Source: CAVSBT01 sp964609465 (GTDB taxonomy: Bacteria > Chloroflexota > Dehalococcoidia > DSTF01 > JALHUB01). From it: a stretch of 6,234 bases of DNA. Below, piece after piece: positions 1-5,872 of this stretch; within the stretch, counting starts at the first letter, position 1; the number at the start of each line of letters is the position of its first letter. Below the pieces are notes generated by a model that saw nothing but the letters and a program-made list of their open reading frames with translations, had not been told where the DNA came from and did not search any database. Location of the stretch: the NCBI GenBank assembly GCA_964609465.1, contig CAZSSQ010000141.1, positions 1-6,234 of the forward strand, read 5' to 3'. The position numbers were made by a program, and so were the translations under genes.

Positions 1-2132
1 TCATCGCCGACGGCGTCATGCCCTCGAACGAAGGCCGCGGCTACGTGCTGCGGCGGGTGATCCGGCGGGCTGCCTACTACGCACTTCGGCTGTTGCAGGG
101 GGGCCTGGGCTCCCAAGACGAGGCTCTGGTTGGTGCGACGACCCTTGATGAAGCAAGACAGGCCATGGCCGCACACAAGAGCGCTGCTGAGGCGCGGCTA
201 GAAGGATGGGCAGGAGGCGAGCCCTTTCTTGAGCTAGTTGTGAAGCAAGGCATTGAGTGCATGCGCGAGCCCTATCCAGGGCTAGAGGAACAGAGTGCCT
301 TAGTGTCAAGGGCTACAGCGGCTGAAGAGCAACAGTCCCGAGCGGTTCTCACGAGAGGCGACCATATCCTAAGGCAGCTTCTCCTGCTGCGGGCGAACGC
401 TGCGGAGCTGGTTGAGACAACCTCCGACCCGACCAGGCAGCTAGAGATCGTGATCAGCCACTCCGAACTGGTGGATGAAGTCAAATCGCTGTCTATCGAA
501 TCCATCAGGCCGGCGGTTCAGCGTCGCAATCTGGCCTTGCTCCGGACGGTCTCGGATACCGAGGTCTTCACGCTGCATGACACCTATGGCTTCCCCATGG
601 AGCTGACCCGCGAGGTCGCCCGCGAGCGCGGCTTCACCATCGACGAAGCGGGCTTCCAGCGGGAGATGGAGGCGCAGCGGGAACGGGCGCGCGCCGCCTC
701 CCGCTTCGGTGGCGGCGGCGAGGAGCGCGAGAAGGCTTACCAGGCGCTCTTCCACCTCCAGACCCGCTTCGTGGGCAACGAGACCCTCCGCCACGAGAGC
801 ACCATCGCCGCCATCATCGCCGGAGCCGACGTGGTGGAATCGGCCCAGGAGGGCGACGAGGCGGAGCTCGTCCTCCATGAAACGCCCTTCTACCCGGAGG
901 GCGGCGGCCAAGTAGGCGACCAGGGCGAGATCGCCGGACCGGCGGGGCGCTTCGCCGTCGAGGACACGCAGTGGGCGCGTGAGGGCGTCGCCGTGCACCG
1001 CGGCCGCGTCGTCGAGGGGCGCATCGCCGTCAACGACGCCGTAGTCGCCCAGGTGGACGCCGAGAAGCGGCGCGACACGATGCGCAACCACACGGCCACC
1101 CACCTCCTTCAGGCGGCCCTGCGCCGCGTGCTGGGCACCCACGTCCGCCAGTCGGGGTCGCTGGTCGCCCCCGACCACCTGCGCTTCGACTTCACCCACA
1201 TGGAGGCGCTCAAACCGGAGGAGGTCCTGGCCGTCCAGCGACTGGTGAACGAGAAGATCCGCGAGGACATCGAGGTGCACCCCGACGAGAAGGGCTACGA
1301 GGAGGCCATCGCCGGCGGCGCCCTCGCCTTCTTCGGCGAGAAGTACGCCGACCGCGTGCGCGTGGTCGAGATAGCCGAGCAGCCCCCCACAGAGGAGCAG
1401 GGCCGCTACAGCATGGAGCTCTGCGGCGGCACCCACTGTCGCTCCACAGGCGAGATAGGCAGCTTCATCATCGTGCGGGAGGAGAGCATCGGGGCCGGCT
1501 TGCGCCGCATCGAGGCCGTCACCGGGCGCGGCGCCGAGGAGTACGCGCAGGCGCAGCGCGACCTCCTGGAGCGCCTGAGCCGCCGCACCGGCGTCATCCC
1601 TGCCGACCTGGAGACGAAGGTGGCGTCGCTGCTGGAGGAACTGGAGGCGGAGCGACGGCGGGCCCAGTCGCTGGAGCGCGACGCGGCCCGGCGCGCCGCC
1701 GAGGCCCTCCTGGCGAGTGCCGAGCGCGTCGACGGCGCCGCGGTGGTAGCCGGCCAGGTGCCGGCGGCCAGCTTCGAGGTCATGCGCGAGGCGGGAGACT
1801 GGCTCCGCGACCGCCTGGGCAGCGCCGTGCTGGTGCTGGGCGCCGTCTTCGACGAGCGACCCAACTTCGTGGCCATGATCACGCCCGACCTGACGGCCCG
1901 CGGCCTCCACGCCGGCGAGCTGGTCAAGCGGGTCGCAGCCGTCACCGGCGGCGGCGGCGGCGGCCGACCGGAGATGGCCCAGGCCGGCGGCAAGGACCCC
2001 GGCCGCCTGGAGGAGGCCCTGGGCCTGGCCCGCAAACTGGCCCGGGAGAGCCTGTCGGCCCTTCCCCCGAGGAAGGGCTCTCCCCCAAAGGGGCTTCCGA
2101 AAAACGTCCGCCCTTCGACAGGCTCAGGGTGA
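1..2132 (+). CDS. alaS: Alanyl-tRNA synthetase, 5'-truncated by the window edge
   Basis: This enzyme attaches alanine to tRNA-Ala in the cytoplasm and hydrolyses mischarged Ser- or Gly-tRNA-Ala. The reading frame is open from base 3 (IADGVMPSNEGRGYVLRR), so the first in-window ATG at 18 is not the start; roughly 300 N-terminal residues, including the aminoacylation core, lie upstream. Numbering from that ATG, the end of the N-terminal region is marked by HDTYGFP (188-194). The editing domain follows, with all four zinc-site residues: HTATH (H358, H362) and CGGTH (C469, H473). A charged helical stretch at about 545-585 precedes the C-terminal DHHA1-like domain with the GGRPEMAQAGG motif (about 650-660). 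Two oddities stand out. Residues 30-181 hold about 85 more residues than I recall for E. coli AlaRS, with lower GC. The last 25 or so residues are encoded by repeat DNA and lie beyond the usual family end. The frame is intact, so I infer a functional protein. Confidence 0.96.
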   Translation, partial: IADGVMPSNEGRGYVLRRVIRRAAYYALRLLQGGLGSQDEALVGATTLDEARQAMAAHKSAAEARLEGWAGGEPFLELVVKQGIECMREPYPGLEEQSALVSRATAAEEQQSRAVLTRGDHILRQLLLLRANAAELVETTSDPTRQLEIVISHSELVDEVKSLSIESIRPAVQRRNLALLRTVSDTEVFTLHDTYGFPMELTREVARERGFTIDEAGFQREMEAQRERARAASRFGGGGEEREKAYQALFHLQTRFVGNETLRHESTIAAIIAGADVVESAQEGDEAELVLHETPFYPEGGGQVGDQGEIAGPAGRFAVEDTQWAREGVAVHRGRVVEGRIAVNDAVVAQVDAEKRRDTMRNHTATHLLQAALRRVLGTHVRQSGSLVAPDHLRFDFTHMEALKPEEVLAVQRLVNEKIREDIEVHPDEKGYEEAIAGGALAFFGEKYADRVRVVEIAEQPPTEEQGRYSMELCGGTHCRSTGEIGSFIIVREESIGAGLRRIEAVTGRGAEEYAQAQRDLLERLSRRTGVIPADLETKVASLLEELEAERRRAQSLERDAARRAAEALLASAERVDGAAVVAGQVPAASFEVMREAGDWLRDRLGSAVLVLGAVFDERPNFVAMITPDLTARGLHAGELVKRVAAVTGGGGGGRPEMAQAGGKDPGRLEEALGLARKLARESLSALPPRKGSPPKGLPKNVRPSTGSG
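105..560 (+). other. Enlarged, compositionally distinct segment inside alaS
   Basis: Between the VLRR motif and HDTYGFP this protein has about 177 residues, where E. coli AlaRS (from memory) has about 90. The extra length seems to sit in two blocks: residues about 30-68 (before PFLELVVKQGI) and about 118-181 (before EVFTLHDTYGFP). The stretch between them, about 69-117, still resembles AlaRS (YPGL, then EEQQSRAVLTRG in place of the usual EExxFxxTLxxG). Hand counts of 60-base rows give about 57-60% GC here, against about 63-85% in sampled rows downstream. Codons such as cta, tta, aga, ata and gtt cluster here. The frame is open throughout. It could be a lineage-specific insertion in the tRNA-recognition region, or a segment replaced by recombination. 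Confidence 0.6.
2058..2093. repeat. Short hairpins within the 3' end of alaS
   Basis: A perfect 8-bp stem, GCCCTTCC (2058-2065) with GGAAGGGC (2071-2078), encloses a 5-base loop. It is followed by a smaller CCCC/GGGG stem (2083-2086 with 2090-2093) around AAA. Both lie inside the alaS reading frame and encode the low-complexity tail SALPPRKGSPPKG. No T-tract follows, so a canonical intrinsic terminator is unlikely. The structures abut the TTCGACAGGCTCA repeats and may belong to the same composite repetitive element. Confidence 0.65.
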
Positions 2133-2179
2133 GCGGGATCGAATGGCTGTGCGGTTCCGCTCGTGGTGAGCCTGTCGAA
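2114..2179. repeat. Inverted pair of REP-like repeats at the alaS/ruvX junction
   Basis: Copy one (2114-2136, + orientation) begins TTCGACAGGCTCA. Copy two (2157-2179) is its inverted counterpart, ending TGAGCCTGTCGAA. Over 23 bases the two agree at 19 positions: the outer 13 bases and the inner GAGCGG are identical, and the four bases between differ. They are separated by 20 bases (2137-2156). Copy one contains the alaS stop codon (2130-2132). I recall this core as a common dispersed repeat in many GC-rich environmental genomes; that is general knowledge, not something this window can prove. Confidence 0.8.
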
Positions 2180-2189
2180 CCACGAGCGG
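2157..2189. repeat. Strong hairpin in the alaS-ruvX gap
   Basis: CCGCTCGTGG (2157-2166) pairs perfectly with CCACGAGCGG (2180-2189), and one further T-A pair makes an 11-bp stem. The loop region carries TGAGCCTGTCGAA, which is exactly complementary to 2114-2126 upstream, so the RNA could alternatively form a long-range stem or a loop-to-upstream interaction. There is no U-tract after the stem (the next bases are acaagaaggg), so I do not call it a terminator. A role in transcript stability or attenuation between alaS and ruvX is possible but unproven. Confidence 0.8.
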
Positions 2190-2202
2190 ACAAGAAGGGT
2201 AT

Positions 2203-2217
2203 TTCGACAGACCCTCA
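2203..2217 (+). repeat. Degenerate third copy of the TTCGACAGGCTCA repeat
   Basis: TTCGACAGACCCTCA matches the repeat core with two extra bases and a changed centre. It lies in the same orientation as copy one, just upstream of the ruvX ribosome binding site. This suggests a decayed third unit of the cluster. The match is short, so chance similarity is not fully excluded. Confidence 0.5.
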
Positions 2218-2222
2218 AAGGG
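2217..2222 (+). promoter_or_regulatory. Likely ribosome binding site of ruvX
   Basis: AAAGGG ends 8 bases before the ATG at 2231. It supports that ATG over the upstream in-frame GTG at 2129, whose 34 extra codons would be repeat-derived and precede the conserved N-terminus MRVLALDVG. Confidence 0.5.
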
Positions 2223-2230
2223 CCGCTAGC

Positions 2231-2737
2231 ATGCGTGTACTGGCGCTGGACGTCGGCGAGCGCCGCATCGGCCTCGCCATCTCTGACCCCGACGGCCGGG
2301 TGGCCGTCCCCCTCGAAACCCTGGAGCGTCGCGAAGGGGGCGCCGACCTGCGTGCCCTGGCCGACCTGGTAGACCGCGAGGGCGTCCAGATCGTGGTGGT
2401 GGGGCTGCCTCTCTCCCTGGACGGCAGCCTAGGACGGCAGGCTGAGCGAACACAGGAGTTCGCCCGCCGCCTGGCGGAGGCCGTCGCGCGGCCGCTGGAG
2501 ATGTGGGACGAACGGTTGAGCACCGTCGCCGCCGAACGCGCTCTGGCGCCTCCCGGCCCGTCGCGCAGGCAGGCACGACGCCGGGCAGACGCCCACCCGT
2601 CTGGGCGTAACGACGCCGGCGGGCGGCGGCGGCCGCCCGAGCGCAGCCAGGGGGCCCGGGACGCCATCGCTGCCACCCTCATCCTCCAGGCCTACCTGGA
2701 CAGCCGCCGGCGGCCGGCCGCCTCCACACAGGGGTGA
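2231..2737 (+). CDS. ruvX: RuvX/YqgF, RuvC-fold nuclease family
   Basis: YqgF/RuvX proteins have an RNase H-like fold and are implicated in pre-16S rRNA 5'-end processing; a Holliday-junction resolvase role has also been proposed. The 168-residue protein opens with MRVLALDVGERRIGLAISD (first acidic residue D7), followed by VVVGLPLSLDG (about 55-65), WDERLSTVAAERAL (92-105) and RDAIAATLILQAYLD with D144. All expected acidic residues are present. The usual length is about 135-145; the excess lies in residues 106-143, an Arg/Pro/Gly-rich stretch replacing the short loop between the ERAL helix and the final helix. The ATG at 2231 fits the family N-terminus and has an AAAGGG site upstream. The stop overlaps the mltG start (TGATG), which suggests translational coupling. 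Position between alaS and mltG is typical of Gram-positive-type genomes. Confidence 0.93.
   Translation: MRVLALDVGERRIGLAISDPDGRVAVPLETLERREGGADLRALADLVDREGVQIVVVGLPLSLDGSLGRQAERTQEFARRLAEAVARPLEMWDERLSTVAAERALAPPGPSRRQARRRADAHPSGRNDAGGRRRPPERSQGARDAIAATLILQAYLDSRRRPAASTQG
2575..2619. repeat. Direct repeat flanking a palindrome inside the ruvX extra loop
   Basis: ACGACGCCGG occurs at 2575-2584 and again at 2610-2619. Between the copies sits a hairpin: ACGCCCA (2589-2595) pairs with TGGGCGT (2602-2608), and an alternative register pairs CAGACG (2586-2591) with CGTCTG (2598-2603). The unit codes for the RuvX segment that is absent from ordinary family members. The arrangement resembles a small palindromic insertion with flanking duplication, but in DNA this GC-rich a 10-base repeat may be chance. 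Confidence 0.4.
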
Positions 2738-3807
2738 TGGGCCGCAACCCGCTGCTCCCCCTCGCTATCGCTGCCGCTGCCCTGGCCGCGGTAGGCCTGG
2801 CGGCCTGGGTGGTCTCCGGCACCCCCACTGCCGTCCTCCAGAATGAGCCCGGCCTGCCCGTGCTCCCCACTCCATCCGGCACGGACATCGTCAGCGTCGA
2901 GGTGGCGCCGGGCGATAGTGCGGGCGACATCAGCCGGCGGCTGGAGGAGGGCGGCGTCATCGAGAGCGCCCGCCTGTTCCGTATCCTGGTGGCCCTCATG
3001 GGCGTCGAGGACGAGATGGTGGCCGGCCGCTACGAGTTCGACCGCGGCATGCCCACCCTCCAGGTCATCGGCCGCCTGCGGCTGGGCATCACCATGCCCC
3101 TGACGGTGACCGTACCCGAGGGCCTGCGCTCCGAGGAGATAGCGCTGGTCATGGAACGGGAGGGCATCGTGAAGGCCGAGGACTTCCGGCGTGCCCTGGC
3201 CTCTGAGGCATACGACTTCGGCTTCCTGTCCGAGCGGCCGGCCGGCGCTGACCTGGAAGGCTATCTGTTCCCAGCCACCTACGGCTTCTCCCGCGGCGTG
3301 ACGGCGGAGGAGGTGGTGCGCCGGATGCTCGCCGCCTTCGATGCCCAGGTGACACCCGAACTGCGCCAAGCCATACAGGCCTCCGGCCTCACCCTGCACG
3401 AGGCCGTCACCCTGGCCTCCATCGTTGAGCGGGAAGCCGTGCGGCCTGAGGAACGGCCCCTCATCGCCGGCGTCTTCCTCAATCGACTGCGCTTGGGCAT
3501 GCCCCTGGGGGCAGACCCTACGGTCCAGTACGCGCTGGCCAGCGACCCCGCCAGCGTCGAACGCTTCGGGTTCTGGAAGCAGGGGCTGACCACCGAAGAC
3601 CTGCAAGTGGACTCGCCCTATAATACGTACGTGAACGGCGGCCTGCCGCCGGGGCCCATCGCCAACCCGGGTCTGGCCTCGCTGGAGGCGGTGGCGCACC
3701 CGTCGCAGACCAGCTACCTGTACTTCGTGGCCCGGAACGACGGCAGCCACGTCTTCGCCGAGACCCTGGAGGAGCACCTCCGCAACGTCGAGGAGTACCA
3801 GCGCTGA
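2737..3807 (+). CDS. mltG: Endolytic murein transglycosylase MltG (YceG-like)
   Basis: MltG cleaves nascent peptidoglycan strands at the outer face of the membrane and is thought to set glycan chain length. The 356-residue protein has a short cytoplasmic start, one membrane segment (about 6-27, LLPLAIAAAALAAVGLAAWVV), a Pro-rich linker, a LysM-like region at about 48-110 (SVEVAPGDSAGDISRRLEEGGVI) and the catalytic YceG domain. Family motifs are intact: LEGYLFPATY (173-182), ASIVEREA with E231 as the probable catalytic glutamate (equivalent to E218 of E. coli), NRLRLGMPLGADPTVQY (249-265), SPYNTY plus GLPPGPI (293-308), and YLYFVAR (about 327-333). The ATG overlaps the ruvX stop by one base. 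An AGGGG lies only two bases upstream, too close for a normal ribosome site, so coupled translation is likely; GTG at 2734 is an alternative start adding one residue. Confidence 0.96.
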   Translation: MGRNPLLPLAIAAAALAAVGLAAWVVSGTPTAVLQNEPGLPVLPTPSGTDIVSVEVAPGDSAGDISRRLEEGGVIESARLFRILVALMGVEDEMVAGRYEFDRGMPTLQVIGRLRLGITMPLTVTVPEGLRSEEIALVMEREGIVKAEDFRRALASEAYDFGFLSERPAGADLEGYLFPATYGFSRGVTAEEVVRRMLAAFDAQVTPELRQAIQASGLTLHEAVTLASIVEREAVRPEERPLIAGVFLNRLRLGMPLGADPTVQYALASDPASVERFGFWKQGLTTEDLQVDSPYNTYVNGGLPPGPIANPGLASLEAVAHPSQTSYLYFVARNDGSHVFAETLEEHLRNVEEYQR

Positions 3808-3809
3808 GG
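3806..3809 (+). promoter_or_regulatory. Likely ribosome binding site of aroE
   Basis: GAGG overlaps the mltG stop codon and ends 8 bases before the aroE ATG at 3818. A second G-rich run (AGGGG, 3813-3817) directly touches the ATG and is badly spaced, so the upstream GAGG is preferred. Confidence 0.45.
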
Positions 3810-3817
3810 CGTAGGGG

Positions 3818-4669
3818 ATGAGACGTATTGGGCTTATCGGGCAGGGACTGAAGCACTCCCTGTCGGCGGCCATGCAGCAGGCGGCCCTGGACCACTGCGC
3901 CCTCGACGCCCGCTACGAGCTCTGGGACACCCAGCCTGAGGAGATCCCGCAGCGGGTGACCTCGCTGCGCCGGGAGGACTGCCTGGGGGCGAACGTGACC
4001 GTCCCCCACAAGCAGGCCGTCATCCCCTTCTTAGATGAGCTGGACCCCGTGGCGGCCAGCGCGGGGGCGGTGAACACCATCGTCCGGCGGGAGGGGCGGC
4101 TCACCGGCCACAACACCGACATGGCGGGCTTTGCCCGCGCCCTCAGCGAGGCCGGCCTCAATGCTCGAGGTGTACGCGCCGCTGTCCTCGGCGCCGGTGG
4201 CGCCGCTCGCGCCGTGACCCTGGCCCTCATCGAAGGTAGGGCCAGCGTCATCTCGCTCTCCGACGCCATCCCGCAGCGCGCCGAGGCCCTGACCGGTGAC
4301 CTGAGGGGCCTGACTTCGCCGGAGACCACCGTCACCTGGGCACGCTGGGGCGACGCCGCCTTCCAGCGCTCGCTGCGCGAGTGCGGGCTTCTGGTAAACT
4401 GTACCCCTGTAGGCATGCGCTTCGGCCCTGCCGAGGGGCAGTCGCCGGTGGCGGCGGAGGTCATACCGCCGGGCTGCCTGGCCTTCGACCTGGTCTACAA
4501 CCCGGAGGAGACGCCCTTCTTGCAGGCGGCCCGGTCGCGGGGCGCTCGCACGGCAGGCGGCCTGGCCATGCTGGTGTACCAGGGGGCGGCCTCCTTTCGC
4601 CTCTGGACGGGCCTCGAGGCGCCGGTGGAGGTCATGTTCCAGGCCGCTCGGAAGGCCCTGGCAGGTTAG
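3818..4669 (+). CDS. aroE: Shikimate dehydrogenase, possibly NAD-preferring
   Basis: It reduces 3-dehydroshikimate to shikimate in the cytoplasm, the fourth step of the shikimate pathway. The 283-residue protein has the full family signature: shikimate-binding SLSAAM (S14, S16), NVTVPHK with catalytic K65, AVNT (N86), HNTDMAGF with catalytic D101, the dinucleotide-binding loop GAGGAARAV (125-133), NCTPVGM (194-200), FDLVYNPEETPFL (223-235) and GLAMLVYQGAASFRLWTG (248-265, Q255). After the second Rossmann strand, the usual NRT clamp for the NADP phosphate reads DAI (D149-I151; SLSDAIPQRA). The Arg is lost and an Asp gained, a pattern associated with NAD use in related quinate/shikimate dehydrogenases. 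Quinate activity is therefore a secondary possibility, but adjacency to aroC favours biosynthesis. It begins 10 bases after mltG. Confidence 0.95.
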   Translation: MRRIGLIGQGLKHSLSAAMQQAALDHCALDARYELWDTQPEEIPQRVTSLRREDCLGANVTVPHKQAVIPFLDELDPVAASAGAVNTIVRREGRLTGHNTDMAGFARALSEAGLNARGVRAAVLGAGGAARAVTLALIEGRASVISLSDAIPQRAEALTGDLRGLTSPETTVTWARWGDAAFQRSLRECGLLVNCTPVGMRFGPAEGQSPVAAEVIPPGCLAFDLVYNPEETPFLQAARSRGARTAGGLAMLVYQGAASFRLWTGLEAPVEVMFQAARKALAG

Positions 4670-4672
4670 AGC

Positions 4673-4678
4673 GGGAGG
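4673..4678 (+). promoter_or_regulatory. Ribosome binding site that fixes the aroC start
   Basis: GGGAGG ends 8 bases before the ATG at 4687, an ideal distance. It sits in the 17-base gap after the aroE stop and rules out the much longer in-frame extension back into aroE. A second AGGAG (4681-4685) is only one base from the ATG. Confidence 0.75.
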
Positions 4679-4686
4679 CTAGGAGA

Positions 4687-5856
4687 ATGGGGACGCTGCG
4701 CTTCCTCACCGCCGGGGAGTCCCACGGCAAGGCCCTCTCCGCCATCGTCGAGGGCGTGCCGACGGGGCTGCCCCTCTCCGAAGACTACATCGCCGCCGAC
4801 CTGCGCCGGCGGCAGGGGGGCTACGGCCGCGGCCGGCGCCAGAAGATCGAGCAGGACCGGGCGAAGATCATCTCCGGCGTGCGCCACGGCCTCACCCTGG
4901 GCAGCCCCATCGCCCTCAGCATCGAGAACCGCGACTGGGCGAACTGGCAGGAGGTCATGGCTGTCGAGCCGGCACCGGGGCCGGTCGAGAAGGTCACGGG
5001 CCTGCGTCCCGGCCACGCCGACCTCCCCGGCGTCATCAAGTACCTTCAGGACGACGTGCGCCCCGTACTGGAGCGCGCCAGCGCACGGGAGACGGCCGCC
5101 CGAGTCGCCGTGGGCGCCGTCTGCCGCCGGCTGCTGGAGGAGCTCGGCGTGCGGGTGCACAGCCACACCATCGTCATCGGCGGCGTGGAGGCGCGCGGGG
5201 ACGGCGAGCCCGACTGGGAGGCAGTCGAACGCTCACCCGTGCGCTGCGGCGGCCCGGCGGCGGAGAAGGCCATGATCGAGGCCATCGACGCCGCCCGCAG
5301 CGACGGCGACAGCCTGGGTGGGGTGCTCGAGGTCTGGGCCACCGGTGTGCCCATCGGACTGGGGAGCCACGTCCACTGGGACCGCAGGATCGACGGGCTG
5401 CTGGCGCAGGCGCTGATGAGCATCCAGTCGGTGAAGGGCGTGGAGATCGGCGGTGGCTTCGGTTTGGCTCGCCAGCGTGGCTCCCAGGTTCAAGACGTTA
5501 TCCTGCCGGCCGGCGAGTGGGGCGAGCGCCCCTGGCCACGTGCCAGCAACCGCGCCGGCGGCACCGAGGGCGGCATGACCAACGGCGAGCCGGTGGTCGC
5601 GCGGGCTGCTCTCAAGCCCATCTCCACGATTTCCAGAGCTCTGCCCTCGGCTGATCTCGCCACCGGCGAGCAGGTGCCGGCCCACTACGAGCGCGCCGAC
5701 GTCTGCGTCGTGCCAGCGGCCGGCGTCATCGCCGAGGCTATGGTCTGCATCGTCCTGGCCCAGGCGCTGCTGGAGAAGTTCGGCGGCGACCACCTCGAGG
5801 AGACCCGGCGCAACTACCACGCCTACCTGAAGACAGTGGGACCGAGAGGGGAGTAG
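4687..5856 (+). CDS. aroC: Chorismate synthase
   Basis: It converts 5-enolpyruvylshikimate-3-phosphate to chorismate, the last common step towards aromatic amino acids, folates and quinones, using reduced FMN without net redox change. The 389-residue length matches the longer Gram-positive/thermophile type. Motifs in order: TAGESHGKAL (H13), RRRQGGYGRGRRQKIEQD (about 39-56), RPGHAD (107-112, second conserved His H110), RASARETAARVAVGAV (from 130), HSHTIVIGGV, SDGDSLGGVLEVWATGVPIGLG, SVKGVEIGGGF (248-258), SNRAGGTEGGMTNGEP (287 on), ALKPISTI, and the C-terminal ERADVCVVPAAGVIAEAMV with LEKFGGDHLEETRRNYHAYL. The GVEIGDGF-type motif has Gly (G256) where Asp is common. No flavin reductase domain is attached, so it is presumably the monofunctional form fed by a separate reductase. 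It lies 17 bases after aroE, so the two are probably co-translated from one message. Confidence 0.97.
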   Translation: MGTLRFLTAGESHGKALSAIVEGVPTGLPLSEDYIAADLRRRQGGYGRGRRQKIEQDRAKIISGVRHGLTLGSPIALSIENRDWANWQEVMAVEPAPGPVEKVTGLRPGHADLPGVIKYLQDDVRPVLERASARETAARVAVGAVCRRLLEELGVRVHSHTIVIGGVEARGDGEPDWEAVERSPVRCGGPAAEKAMIEAIDAARSDGDSLGGVLEVWATGVPIGLGSHVHWDRRIDGLLAQALMSIQSVKGVEIGGGFGLARQRGSQVQDVILPAGEWGERPWPRASNRAGGTEGGMTNGEPVVARAALKPISTISRALPSADLATGEQVPAHYERADVCVVPAAGVIAEAMVCIVLAQALLEKFGGDHLEETRRNYHAYLKTVGPRGE

Positions 5857-5860
5857 GAGC

Positions 5861-5866
5861 AGGGGG
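5861..5866 (+). promoter_or_regulatory. Likely ribosome binding site of the propeller lipoprotein
   Basis: AGGGGG lies 6 bases before the ATG at 5873, inside the 16-base gap after aroC. It supports that start, which also gives a well-formed lipoprotein signal peptide. Confidence 0.55.
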
Positions 5867-5872
5867 CGCCAC

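Noticed and set aside
105..560. An intein or self-splicing intron inside alaS
   Set aside because: The two extra blocks are only about 40-45 residues each, with no Cys/Ser start, no His-Asn ending and no homing-endonuclease motif; AlaRS-like sequence continues between them.
441..1910. A long open frame on the - strand opposite alaS (489 codons)
   Set aside because: It is antisense to a clearly conserved gene, its composition reflects high GC at third positions, and no protein family motif is visible.
2157..2189. Intrinsic terminator after alaS
   Set aside because: The stem is strong but is followed by acaagaaggg rather than a T-rich run, and the structure is better explained as part of the inverted repeat cluster.
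2129..2230. GTG at 2129 overlapping the alaS stop as the ruvX start
   Set aside because: It would add 34 residues encoded entirely by the palindromic repeats, ahead of the conserved RuvX N-terminus, and has no ribosome site of its own.
3619..3624. A perfect TATAAT inside mltG that could be a promoter -10 box for aroE
   Set aside because: It encodes part of the invariant SPYNTY motif and has no TTGACA-like -35 hexamer at 16-18 bases upstream, so coding constraint explains it.
2692..3873. A 393-codon open frame on the - strand opposite mltG
   Set aside because: The opposite strand encodes every MltG motif; this frame has biased His/Gly/Ala-rich composition typical of antisense shadows in GC-rich DNA.
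4381..4686. A longer reading frame that would extend AroC by about 102 residues into aroE
   Set aside because: The extension is Gly/Arg-rich, resembles no chorismate synthase, and overlaps the conserved end of AroE. A good ribosome site and the family N-terminus support the ATG at 4687.
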